A stretch of 64,000 nucleotides of DNA, taken from the NCBI GenBank assembly GCA_030684405.1, contig JAUXYA010000011.1, positions 310,001-374,000 of the forward strand, in the 5' to 3' direction. This document shows positions 33,123 to 41,324 of the stretch, piece by piece. The position numbers and the translations under genes are program-made. The notes under the pieces are model-generated. The model was not told the origin of the DNA and made no database searches. It saw only the letters and a list, made by a program, of their open reading frames with translations. Origin of the DNA: Burkholderiales bacterium (GTDB lineage: Bacteria > Pseudomonadota > Gammaproteobacteria > Burkholderiales > SG8-41). Position 1 is the stretch's first letter. The number at the start of each line of letters is the position of its first letter.

Positions 33123-33869
33123 TCACCGCAGCGCGAGCAACCGACCCCAGCCCACGACCGGCGGCGCAACACCGGCGACAATCAGGCGCCACACCGGCGC
33201 GATCGGATTGGTGATCACCGGCACGCCGAAGTCCTCCTCAAGGATAGGCACCGCGGCGAGACTGCGCCATGCACCGCCAGCGAGCAGCAGTGCCTGAGCC
33301 TCAGGCGCCTTGTGCATCGCCTCACGGCCGAGCTGGAAGGCGAGCTTGACACCCGCCTCGATGCTCATCGAGAACGCCTGTTTCGCCCACTGACCGGCGG
33401 TGGTAATCGCAAGCACCTTGATGCCCGCCTCACCGAGATAGGCGACGAAAGCCTTGTTGAGCTCCGGCGTCCAGCGGCTGGCGATAGCAATCTCCTTTGC
33501 ACCCAGGTACTTGAGCGCAGCGATGGTCGCCTCCGCCTGCGAGTCGGCGATGACACCGGTGCGCTTCGCAGTTTCCTCCTGCAGCGCGAGGACGCGCTTT
33601 CTGCCGAGCTGCGAAGCAATTGGAAAACCCGCCAGCGTGATGCTCTGTGCACCCTGCTGCACCAGCGCATCGACACATGGCCAATAACGCGTGCGAATTG
33701 CATGATCGACGCCGTCTGGCGTGTAGTCGGCGATCTCGATCGAACTCGCTACGCGCACGACTGATGGTGGCAGCAGTGGCTCCGGCCGCGACATCGGGTT
33801 GCGATCCTCGCCGATTGGCGTAACAGTACCGGCGACGAAGCGCGCCCCGGCCGGTTCGTTCTTGCCCAT
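33123..33869 (-). CDS. Asp/Glu racemase-fold protein (maleate isomerase / AMDase-like), catalytic Cys missing
   Basis: This 248-residue protein resembles the Asp/Glu racemase superfamily, close to maleate cis-trans isomerases and arylmalonate decarboxylases. The second half shows EAQALLLAGGAWRSLAAVPI, then GVPVITNPIAPVWRLI, the family's second active-site loop. Where the catalytic cysteine usually sits (ALLLSCTN-like), there is AGG. The first-site loop (ITLAGFPIASQLG) also lacks Cys. The only Cys is in RYWPCVDAL. The ATG at 33869 follows a GGAGGAG ribosome site. It may be inactive, or use other chemistry. Confidence 0.8.
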   Translation of the reverse strand: MGKNEPAGARFVAGTVTPIGEDRNPMSRPEPLLPPSVVRVASSIEIADYTPDGVDHAIRTRYWPCVDALVQQGAQSITLAGFPIASQLGRKRVLALQEETAKRTGVIADSQAEATIAALKYLGAKEIAIASRWTPELNKAFVAYLGEAGIKVLAITTAGQWAKQAFSMSIEAGVKLAFQLGREAMHKAPEAQALLLAGGAWRSLAAVPILEEDFGVPVITNPIAPVWRLIVAGVAPPVVGWGRLLALR

Positions 33870-34050
33870 TGCATCTCCTCCTGGTTGGCTCTTGAGCTGA
33901 ATGGCTGACTTGTTGTTGCGCCGGTCTTGGTGCACGGCATCGACTTCGGAACTATACCGCGACCCGCCGTATTACTCGCTATCATATGTCTGCACCATCA
34001 CGATTCCACATTACGACTTCGCCTCGCCGAATACCACGGAGGAAACACCA

Positions 34051-35259
34051 TTGAGCAGACTGACTGAAGTCACGCGCGAGCGACTGCCAAAAGAGCAGCG
34101 CCGCTTCTACGATGCCGTGAAATCAATCCGCGGTCGGCCCGTGAGCGGGCCGTTCATCGTGCTGATGAACAGCAGCCCGGACCTGGCGGCGCGCTTCGCA
34201 CATCTCGGCCATTATTTTCATTCGCGCGGCCAGGCGGATGAGGCACCGCTGCCGGTGCGGGCGCGCGCCTTCGTGTCACTCGTCGGCTCACGCGCGCTCG
34301 ACGCGCCGTACGAGTTCGCCGCGTGGATCGACACGGTACGCGAAGCCGGCATCCCACAGGAGACGATTGACGCGATTCGCGAAGGCAAAACCCCGTCTCT
34401 GGATGCCGAGGAAGCGCTGATCGCGAAGATCTGCGGAGCGCTCGTCTCTGGCGACCACCGCATCGACGCCGCCACGTTTGACGCGGCGCTCGCGCACTTC
34501 GGCCCGCAGCAGCTCGTCGATCTGGTGTCCACGCTCGGCTACTTCGCGATGATCGCGCTCCCGTTGAACGCATTCGAGATCGCGATGACGCCGAAGCAGA
34601 TCGCGCTGCGCAAACCATTCACGCCGCTCGCGGTAAATGGTTCACCCTGGACGTTGAACAGCGAAACGGCGCGGGCGCTGCCGCCCCTTGGCAGCGGACA
34701 CACGGCAGCGCCACGCGTGCCGCTGCTTACCGGGCACGACGACGTCGCGCCGGAGCATCAGCACTTTCTCGATCGGGTGGTGCGCTCGCGCGGCTGGATC
34801 TCGCCGGCCTTCGCGGTGCTGATGCATTCAGCCGACGCTGCCGAGCGCATCGCGTACGTCGGGAGCCACTTGCTCTACGAGTCTGCGCTGCCGCCGGCGG
34901 TGCGGGCGCTGGTATTGCTCGCCGGCGCGCGCGAATTCGACTGTGCTTACACCTGGCGCGCAGCGATTGACGCCGCGGTTGCGGCCGGTATTGACGCTAC
35001 GGTGATCCAAGCGATAGAGCACGGCGAGGGACCGGCCGAAATCGCACCGGCAGCGCTGGCTGTGCTCGATTTCTGCCGGCAGCTCATGCGCGGAAACCAT
35101 CACGTAGACGAATCGGTCTACGAAGCGATGACCGGGCACCACGGCGTTCCCGTCGCAGTGCTGTCCGCCGCGATGCTCGGCTACGTCGTTATGATGAGCA
35201 TGATCGCCAACGCATTCGATCTCGCGCCGGACGAGGCGGCACCAGGGCCGCTGCTTTAG
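34051..35259 (+). CDS. Double carboxymuconolactone-decarboxylase-like protein
   Basis: This 402-residue protein has two tandem copies of a CMD/AhpD-like helical domain (about residues 5-180 and 215-400). The repeat is visible in FIVLMNSSPDLAARFAHLGH against FAVLMHSADAAERIAYVGSH. The CxxC of AhpD is absent in both, so peroxidase-type redox is unlikely and a decarboxylase-like or binding role is more plausible. A TTG at 34051, seven bases after GGAGGAAA, is the best start; longer in-frame versions lack a ribosome site. It is divergent from the racemase-like gene. Confidence 0.82.
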   Translation: MSRLTEVTRERLPKEQRRFYDAVKSIRGRPVSGPFIVLMNSSPDLAARFAHLGHYFHSRGQADEAPLPVRARAFVSLVGSRALDAPYEFAAWIDTVREAGIPQETIDAIREGKTPSLDAEEALIAKICGALVSGDHRIDAATFDAALAHFGPQQLVDLVSTLGYFAMIALPLNAFEIAMTPKQIALRKPFTPLAVNGSPWTLNSETARALPPLGSGHTAAPRVPLLTGHDDVAPEHQHFLDRVVRSRGWISPAFAVLMHSADAAERIAYVGSHLLYESALPPAVRALVLLAGAREFDCAYTWRAAIDAAVAAGIDATVIQAIEHGEGPAEIAPAALAVLDFCRQLMRGNHHVDESVYEAMTGHHGVPVAVLSAAMLGYVVMMSMIANAFDLAPDEAAPGPLL

Positions 35260-35573
35260 TGTGTGCGCCAAGTCCAATACGCACTGATACCCGGTTAGGT
35301 TGTCAGCACTCGGAAATCCGTATCAGATAAAAAATTTGAACCGAGCCGAGTATTTGATTTTTCTGACCTACCTGCGGGGGGATTTTTCACGCCTCGCCTT
35401 ACGCCGACCCATGAATCCCTCGCCAACTTCTGCCTCTGGACCGCCGGGTCTTGAAACGACCCGGCGTCCAACCCGATGCCCCCTCGGACATCGGGTTGTC
35501 GAACGAGGGGTCCAAATCCTGCGAAGGAAAGCAAAAACAAAAACGCCACCCGAAAGGGTGGCGTTTTCATTTG
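35260..35573. other. Gap between CMD gene and tRNA-Glu
   Basis: No gene is supported. The stretch holds an AT-rich patch (35330-35360) and, at its right end, the terminator at 35541-35567. The ORF here is a chance frame. Confidence 0.5.
35541..35567. terminator. Terminator for the tRNA-Ala/tRNA-Glu transcript
   Basis: The stem AAACGCCACCC pairs with GGGTGGCGTTT around a GAAA loop, with T- or A-runs on both sides. It lies directly after the 3' end of tRNA-Glu on the minus strand. Confidence 0.88.
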
Positions 35574-35649
35574 TGGCGTCCCCACGGGGATTCGAACCCC
35601 GGTTACCGCCGTGAAAGGGCGATGTCCTAGGCCTCTAGACGATAGGGAC
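35574..35649 (-). tRNA. tRNA-Glu(TTC)
   Basis: A 76-base gene including CCA. The acceptor stem GTCCCTA pairs with the 3' side, the anticodon loop holds TTC and the T-arm reads CCGGG-TTCGAAT-CCCCG. It is close to gltX, which charges this tRNA, and tRNA-Ala lies 29 bases upstream. Confidence 0.95.
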
Positions 35650-35678
35650 TGCGTCTGGTTTACAGCGAGGTGTTCTGC

Positions 35679-35754
<76 letters not shown>

Positions 35755-35804
35755 ACGAGAGCGGCGAATTATACCGATGCGTTCCGGGACTGTAAACCGG
35801 GATA

Positions 35805-37208
35805 TCAGCCCGGAAACAGCGCCAGTTCCCGCGCCATGCGCGCGAGCACCTGCTCGCGCCCGATCAGTTCCAGCGTAGCGTCCACCGAGGGTGTTTGGGG
35901 CTCGCCGGTGACCATCACCCGCAACGGCATCGCCAATTTCGGGAACTTGAGTTTGTGCTCCGCCACGACGGCCTTCATCACCGCAGCGATGCTTGCGCGA
36001 TCCCAGGCCACGCCGCCCAGCCGCCGGCACAGATCCTCCAGTGCCGGCCGCGCATCCGCTGAGTAATGCTGTCCGCGCAGTTCGGCGGAAGGCTCCAGCG
36101 CGCGGTAAAAATAGACCGCGGCATCGGCCAGTTCCTCGACCGTGCTGACCCGCTCCTTCAGCAACGCAACAACACGCTGCGGCTGCGGACCACCGGCGAT
36201 GCCGCAGCCATCACGCTCGAGAAAGGGCAACATCAGGCTGGCGAGCCGACCGTCGTCGGCCTCCTTCAGGTACTGCTGGTTGAGCCAGCCCAGCTTTTCG
36301 GGATCAAAACGCGCCGGCGAACGGCTGACATGGGCCAGGTCGAACCACTCGACCAGCTGCGCCATCGAGAATTTCTCGTCGTCGCCGTGCGACCAGCCCA
36401 GCCGCGCGAGGTAGTTGTTCAGCGCTTCCGGCAGATAACCGTCTTCAAAGTACTGCATCACGCTGACCGCGCCGTGGCGCTTCGACAGGCGTTCGCCGTC
36501 GGCGCCGAGGATCATCGGCAGGTGCGCGAACAGCGGCAGGTTGGCGCCCAGCGCGCGGTAGATGTTGATCTGCCGCGGCGTGTTGTTGACATGGTCGTCG
36601 CCGCGCACGACATGGGTAATGTCCATGTCGATGTCGTCGATCACCACGCCGAAGTTGTAGGTTGGAATGCCGTCGGCGCGCATGATCACCAGATCATCGA
36701 GCTCGGCGTTGGCCACCGTGATCGGCCCCTTGACCAGGTCGCCGAAGGTCACCTCGCCGCTGTCGGGCGTGCGGAAACGGATCACCGGCTGCGCGCCGGC
36801 CGGCGGCTTCAGACCCAGGCGTTTCGCGTTCTCCGGACGCCAGCGTCCGTCGTAGCGCGGCTTCTCGCCGCGCGCGCGCTGCTGCTCGCGCAGGGTGTCG
36901 ATTTCCTCGCGTGTCGCATAACAGTGATAGGCATGGCCCTGCTCCAGCAGCGTGTCCACGGCGGCGCGGTAACGCTCCAGCCGCTGCATCTGGAAATACG
37001 GCCCCTCGTAATCGAGGCCCAGCCATTTCATGCCGTCGAGAATCGCCTGCACCGAAGCATCGGTCGAACGTTCGCGGTCGGTGTCCTCGACGCGGAGGAT
37101 GAAGCTGCCGCCCTTCTGCTTCGCATAGGCCCAGCAGAACAGCGCAGTGCGCGCGCCGCCGATATGCAGATAACCGGTGGGACTGGGCGCGAAACGGGTG
37201 CGGATCAT
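35805..37208 (-). CDS. gltX: Glutamyl-tRNA synthetase
   Basis: This 467-residue class I aminoacyl-tRNA synthetase has the HIGH-type motif PSPTGYLHIGGARTALF near the N-terminus and the KMSKS-type motif GERLSKRHG at about residues 240-250. The N-terminal catalytic half has RFAPSPTG and DTDRERST, and the C-terminal anticodon-binding domain covers about 325-467. It attaches glutamate to tRNA-Glu. The tRNA-Ala and tRNA-Glu genes follow on the same strand. Confidence 0.97.
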   Translation of the reverse strand: MIRTRFAPSPTGYLHIGGARTALFCWAYAKQKGGSFILRVEDTDRERSTDASVQAILDGMKWLGLDYEGPYFQMQRLERYRAAVDTLLEQGHAYHCYATREEIDTLREQQRARGEKPRYDGRWRPENAKRLGLKPPAGAQPVIRFRTPDSGEVTFGDLVKGPITVANAELDDLVIMRADGIPTYNFGVVIDDIDMDITHVVRGDDHVNNTPRQINIYRALGANLPLFAHLPMILGADGERLSKRHGAVSVMQYFEDGYLPEALNNYLARLGWSHGDDEKFSMAQLVEWFDLAHVSRSPARFDPEKLGWLNQQYLKEADDGRLASLMLPFLERDGCGIAGGPQPQRVVALLKERVSTVEELADAAVYFYRALEPSAELRGQHYSADARPALEDLCRRLGGVAWDRASIAAVMKAVVAEHKLKFPKLAMPLRVMVTGEPQTPSVDATLELIGREQVLARMARELALFPG

Positions 37209-37280
37209 GGGATTGCCGTCGGAAAAAGGCGCTATTTTACGCCACGCCGCAACATGGCCGGCCGCGCCACGCGGGATATC

Positions 37281-38528
37281 TCAGCGGGAAAAACGCCCCG
37301 GGCTGTAGGGCGCCAGATCGATGCGCGGCGGTCGGCCCGCAATCATGTCCGCCACCAGCCGCGCAGTCGGCGCACTGCCGACGAGGCCGATGTGGCCATG
37401 GCCGAAGGCGTAATGCACATTGCCGAAGCGGCTGGCCGGGCCGATCACCGGCGTCGAATCCGGCATCGATGGCCGCCGCCCCATCCACTTCGTCGCATCG
37501 ACATCGCTGATGCCGGGGAACATGCGCTGCATCAGCTTGCCCAGCACATCGGCCCGCGCATAGTTGGGTTCGGCATTGACGCCGGCAAATTCGCTCTGCC
37601 CCGCAATGCGCAGTCCCATTTCCATCGGCGTCACAAAACATTTCTGCTCCGGCACCATCAGCGGCATCGGCAACTGGAAACGCGGATCGGAATAGGTGAT
37701 GTGATAACCGCGCTCCGCCTCCAGCGGCAGCGGATCGCCCAACTGCGAGGAGAATTCATTGGAATGCGCGCCGGCGCAGATCACCAGATGCTCCACCGGC
37801 AGGTCGCCGGCATCGGTGCGCAGGGCCCGCGGCCCGTCCGGACCGACATCGATGCCCAGCACCTTCCTCTGCAGGATTTTGCCGCCGTCGCGCTCGAACT
37901 GCGCCGCCAGCGACTTGGTCAGGCGCTCCGGATTGGCGCACCAGCCGTGGTCATGCAGGAACAGCCCGACTTCGTAATCCCCGCTCAATCCAGGCAGACG
38001 GCGTTTGACCCCGGCGGCATCGAGTTCATCGATCACCACGCCGCGATCGCGCCGCAGCTTCCAGCCCAGCGCATCGGAGTTGTAGGCTTTGCGCGAGGAA
38101 TACACCACCATGTAACCGCTTTTGTGGATCAGGTCCTCGACCCCGGCGTTTTTGACCAGCGGCGCATAGGCGTCAAAGGTCTGGCTCAGCAGCGCGCGCA
38201 ACCCGTCGGCAATCTTCTCCACGCGTTTGACGTCGGCCGCCGCGACAAACTTCAGCAGCCAGGGCAGCGCCTTGGGCAGGTACGACCAGCGCAGCGCCAG
38301 CGGCCCCAGCGGATCGAGCAGGTAACCGGGCACCTGGGACAGGATGCCGGGCATCGCGATAGGCACGCAGGAACCGGGACTGAGGATGCCGGCATTGCCG
38401 AAGGAGCAGTATTCCCCGGGCGGACGCTGATCGACGACCGTGACCTGGTGGCCATCGCGGCGCAGGTAGCTGGCGGTGGTGATGCCGACGATGCCGGCAC
38501 CGATGACGGTGATATTGCGGGTTTGCAT
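37281..38528 (-). CDS. dadA: D-amino-acid dehydrogenase (DadA-like)
   Basis: This 415-residue FAD-dependent oxidoreductase of the DAO family has the dinucleotide-binding motif ITVIGAGIVGITTASYLRR at its N-terminus and the C-terminal FAD-contact region YAFGHGHIGLVGSAPTARLV. It oxidises D-amino acids to 2-oxo acids and passes electrons to the respiratory chain at the inner membrane. Length and motifs fit DadA. It ends just after the tRNA-Val gene region on the opposite strand. Confidence 0.88.
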   Translation of the reverse strand: MQTRNITVIGAGIVGITTASYLRRDGHQVTVVDQRPPGEYCSFGNAGILSPGSCVPIAMPGILSQVPGYLLDPLGPLALRWSYLPKALPWLLKFVAAADVKRVEKIADGLRALLSQTFDAYAPLVKNAGVEDLIHKSGYMVVYSSRKAYNSDALGWKLRRDRGVVIDELDAAGVKRRLPGLSGDYEVGLFLHDHGWCANPERLTKSLAAQFERDGGKILQRKVLGIDVGPDGPRALRTDAGDLPVEHLVICAGAHSNEFSSQLGDPLPLEAERGYHITYSDPRFQLPMPLMVPEQKCFVTPMEMGLRIAGQSEFAGVNAEPNYARADVLGKLMQRMFPGISDVDATKWMGRRPSMPDSTPVIGPASRFGNVHYAFGHGHIGLVGSAPTARLVADMIAGRPPRIDLAPYSPGRFSR

Positions 38529-38597
38529 ATACGGCCGGATTATAGCCCCGGCGGTTTGGCAGCCCTGCGCGACCGGTGGTAAAATCCGCGCCGGCCC

Positions 38598-38672
38598 GGG
38601 CGGTTAACTCAGCGGTAGAGTGCCACCTTCACACGGTGGAAGCCACTGGTTCGATCCCAGTACCGCCCACCA
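38598..38672 (+). tRNA. tRNA-Val(CAC), integration site of the island
   Basis: A 75-base gene including CCA. The acceptor stem GGGCGGT pairs with ACCGCCC. The loop TTCACAC between CCACC and GGTGG gives anticodon CAC. The last 52 bases (38621-38672) are repeated exactly at 51406-51457, so the island's left end restores the complete tRNA. Confidence 0.96.
38621..38672 (+). repeat. attL: 52-base direct repeat within tRNA-Val
   Basis: The segment from the anticodon stem to CCA is identical to 51406-51457. Flanking bases differ on both sides. It defines the left end of the island and matches the insertion habit of tyrosine recombinases at tRNA 3' ends. Confidence 0.95.
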
Positions 38673-38740
38673 CTCCTCTATACGAGTGGAATCAAGGCAC
38701 TACGGTAGGCCATTTTGAAACGTCCCTCGACTACTTCGTG

Positions 38741-38751
38741 GGATACTTTGC
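38741..38751 (+). other. Possible integrase arm-type site (left)
   Basis: GGATACTTTGC lies just upstream of the integrase start. The same 11-mer occurs at 51327-51337 and a variant GGATACTTTTGC at 51339-51350, inside the right end. Repeated short sites at both ends of an island are typical of recombinase arm-binding sites. Confidence 0.55.
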
Positions 38752-38757
38752 TTCAGA

Positions 38758-40476
38758 ATGGACATCGAAATGTGCAAGCAAAACGGCCTGCTGATACGCG
38801 GCGGCTCCTACTTCTTCCAAGCAAGAGTCCCCAAGGACTGTCGGCAACAGTTCGGCAAGGAAGTAATCCGCGAAAAACTCCCCGCAAATTCCCCCGCTGA
38901 GGCCAAGGCACAGGTCCGCCAGAAGTGGGCAGCTTTCCACCAGCGCATTGATCAGATTCGCAGTGGCACCCTAGCCACACCCACTGAAGAAGAGTTACAA
39001 CGCTACGCCGACGCGTGGTTGGCCTATCGCCTTGCCGAGGATGAGCAGAAGCGCATAGCGGGCCTTGACGATGCCGAGCACGAGGAACTCCGCAACGAGC
39101 TGCTCATTGACAGTGCTATCGGGCAGCGCAACCTTGCACGCGGGGGCGGTGATAGCGAGTTCATGGAGAATCAGATGGAATGGTTCCTCCACAGCCAGTA
39201 TGGGGTCGAAGTCGATCCAGCTACACCGGCCTACAGGAATGCTCTCTACCGATTCACCGCAGCGGACCTGAAGGCCACCCAACTGATGCAGGCACGGCAC
39301 CGGGGCGAGATTGTCGAGACACCGCAAGCACCCGCCCCAGCAAGGCCACCAAGGGCTACCCGACCGGACACCCCAGCCGCTCCTACTGCCCCGCTCCTGT
39401 CCGAGATCATTACCTACTTCCTCGACAACTATCCCGACAAGACGCGCCCGATGTTTCGCAAGCACCGGTCTGTGCTGCCGGTCTTCCTCGATTGCCTTGG
39501 CGACCGCCCCATAGACAAGCTCAAACAGATGGACCTTGAGGACTTCGCGCGGGTGATTTGCAAACTCCCCCCGAGAGCAGCACCTATGGCACGCAAAAAG
39601 AAGCTTTCGATCAGGGCACTGGCCGAACTAGAACACCGGCAGACCATCGCTCCCAAGACTTTCGAGGACACCTTCATGGCCAGCGTGCGGCCATTCATTG
39701 CAGCTTCCCGCCGCATCTTCGGTGACTCCGGATTCCCACCAAACGTGACCACCGAGGGCATTGTCTATCGCGGCACCGTAAAAGCCGGGGGGAACAGACA
39801 GCGGGCAATGACTGCCACGGAGCTGGATAGCCTCGTGGAGGCTTTGCAGCCGTTCGCCAAGGATGATGCACAGATGCACAAGATGTGGCTCCCAATGGTG
39901 GCCCTGCACACTGGCGCAAGAATCAATGAGATATGCCAAGTGAACCCGCAGGTGGACATCGGCACCGAGGATGGCATCCCCTACCTCCACTTCACTAATG
40001 AGACCGAAGGTGACCCTCGCATCCGCAAGTCAATCAAGAATGCCACCTCACGTCGCAAGATGCCGATTCATCCCGCCCTAATCCATGCAGGATTCATGGC
40101 GTATGTAGAGGCGGTGAAGGCCACCGGTGCCAAGCTGCTGTTCCCTCAGTGGGCACCCTCTAAGAAACAGGCATCCCCGAACGCCGAAGACTGGTTCGGT
40201 AGCTTCCTGAGGGACGCTGGGCTGAGGGATAACACACCGGGCAATCGTGTGGTCGGCTTCCACACGTTCAGGTCAACGTTCCTCCGCCAAGCACGGACAC
40301 TCAAGGTAAAAAATGCAGAAATCCTCACAGGCCACGCTGGGGCCTCCAGCGCCATTGTCAGGGGGTATACCGGGGAGCTTGGGGTCGCGCAGAAGATGGA
40401 AATCTTGGAGCAGATTCGATTTGATTTGAGGTGGCCACTGCTCGGCACACCGCCAACAAAACTGGAACTGCAATGA
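38758..40476 (+). CDS. Tyrosine recombinase (island integrase)
   Basis: This 572-residue site-specific recombinase has an N-terminal SAM-like arm- or core-binding part of the type DUF6538 (MCKQNGLLIRGGSYFFQARV), then a long linker and a C-terminal catalytic domain. The catalytic residues are visible: Arg at about 387 (HTGARINEI), His-x-x-Arg at about 502-505 (FHTFRSTF), His at about 525 (LTGHAG) and the nucleophile Tyr at about 539 (VRGYTGELG). It lies 85 bases after the tRNA-Val, as expected for the enzyme that moved the island. An ATG four codons later is another possible start. Confidence 0.93.
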   Translation: MDIEMCKQNGLLIRGGSYFFQARVPKDCRQQFGKEVIREKLPANSPAEAKAQVRQKWAAFHQRIDQIRSGTLATPTEEELQRYADAWLAYRLAEDEQKRIAGLDDAEHEELRNELLIDSAIGQRNLARGGGDSEFMENQMEWFLHSQYGVEVDPATPAYRNALYRFTAADLKATQLMQARHRGEIVETPQAPAPARPPRATRPDTPAAPTAPLLSEIITYFLDNYPDKTRPMFRKHRSVLPVFLDCLGDRPIDKLKQMDLEDFARVICKLPPRAAPMARKKKLSIRALAELEHRQTIAPKTFEDTFMASVRPFIAASRRIFGDSGFPPNVTTEGIVYRGTVKAGGNRQRAMTATELDSLVEALQPFAKDDAQMHKMWLPMVALHTGARINEICQVNPQVDIGTEDGIPYLHFTNETEGDPRIRKSIKNATSRRKMPIHPALIHAGFMAYVEAVKATGAKLLFPQWAPSKKQASPNAEDWFGSFLRDAGLRDNTPGNRVVGFHTFRSTFLRQARTLKVKNAEILTGHAGASSAIVRGYTGELGVAQKMEILEQIRFDLRWPLLGTPPTKLELQ

Positions 40477-40904
40477 CCCACAGAAAAGCCGTGCTGGCCC
40501 TGCTCATCTTTGGAATTGCCGCACACACCGCCGCACATGCACAGGAGCGCCGCGAATACGACCGAAGCATCGACTGTAGCCGCACCGAAGAATTAACTGG
40601 GATGGAGCTGGGCCAGTGCATCGGGCGTGATCGCGATCTTGCGGAATATTCGATGGGAGTAACGTACCGACAGTTGATCAGTCGCACCTCAGACAAAGAG
40701 GCCGCAAAGGCCGTTGCTGTCGCGCAAAAATCATGGGAGGCTTTCCGCATGAAAGAATGCGAAGCCGATGCCCATATGCAAGGCTTTCGTCCCGCTGGAA
40801 GCATGTATGGCACGGTAGTTGGCATCTGCCTGACCGGAATGGCACAAATCAGGGAGAAAGAACTATCAAGACAGCTGAGAGTGATGAACGAGCTGCGGCG
40901 CTGA
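40473..40904 (+). CDS. LprI/DUF1311-like exported protein
   Basis: This 143-residue protein has a signal peptide (about 1-20, ending AHAQ) and the pattern of the DUF1311 / lysozyme-inhibitor LprI family: MELGQCIGRDRDLAEYSMGV and KSWEAFRMKECEAD. Its ATG overlaps the integrase stop (ATGA), so it may be coexpressed. The function in an island is unknown; family members inhibit lysozyme or bind envelope partners. Confidence 0.75.
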   Translation: MTHRKAVLALLIFGIAAHTAAHAQERREYDRSIDCSRTEELTGMELGQCIGRDRDLAEYSMGVTYRQLISRTSDKEAAKAVAVAQKSWEAFRMKECEADAHMQGFRPAGSMYGTVVGICLTGMAQIREKELSRQLRVMNELRR

Positions 40905-40914
40905 GGGTAGCCCA

Positions 40915-41301
40915 ATGACTACCGAAAAAAAGATAAAAATTGCCGTTACCTTGGTATTTCTATACGGCATTCATGCAGGCAATGTTCGTGGCTTCCATAT
41001 CATCTACGTAACTCTCTTGCTAGTTTGCATGTGGTACGGCTTCGATGAAGTAGATAGATTTTTATCGCGACGAAAGCCACCTCCCGAAGAACCCCCAAAA
41101 CCACGAGCGCCCCCTCCGCCAGAGATTTCACCTGAAGAAAAAACCTACGAATTTGAATTTATGGGCATGAAGGTTCAGCCCGTCGCCATCAATGGCCAAC
41201 GCTTGTGGAAAACCAAGGAAGGCAGCATCTACTCGATCGACGGCACGGCGATCCACCGGCATGACTCGGGGCACCCTCCGCCGAAGCTCGACGGGGAGTA
41301 A
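40915..41301 (+). CDS. Membrane-anchored protein, unknown
   Basis: This 128-residue protein has two hydrophobic segments within residues 8-45, then a charged, proline-rich linker (RRKPPPEEPPKPRAPPPP) and a C-terminal domain ending in SIYSIDGTAIHRHDSG. It starts ten bases after the LprI-like gene. No family was recognised. Confidence 0.6.
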   Translation: MTTEKKIKIAVTLVFLYGIHAGNVRGFHIIYVTLLLVCMWYGFDEVDRFLSRRKPPPEEPPKPRAPPPPEISPEEKTYEFEFMGMKVQPVAINGQRLWKTKEGSIYSIDGTAIHRHDSGHPPPKLDGE

Positions 41302-41324
41302 CGCCCTCCAGCCGACGTTCGACG

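Noticed and set aside
36066-38582. An 838-codon open frame on the plus strand
   Set aside because: It is antisense to gltX and dadA. Its length reflects high GC codon bias, and the sequence is low-complexity with many His, Gln and Arg.
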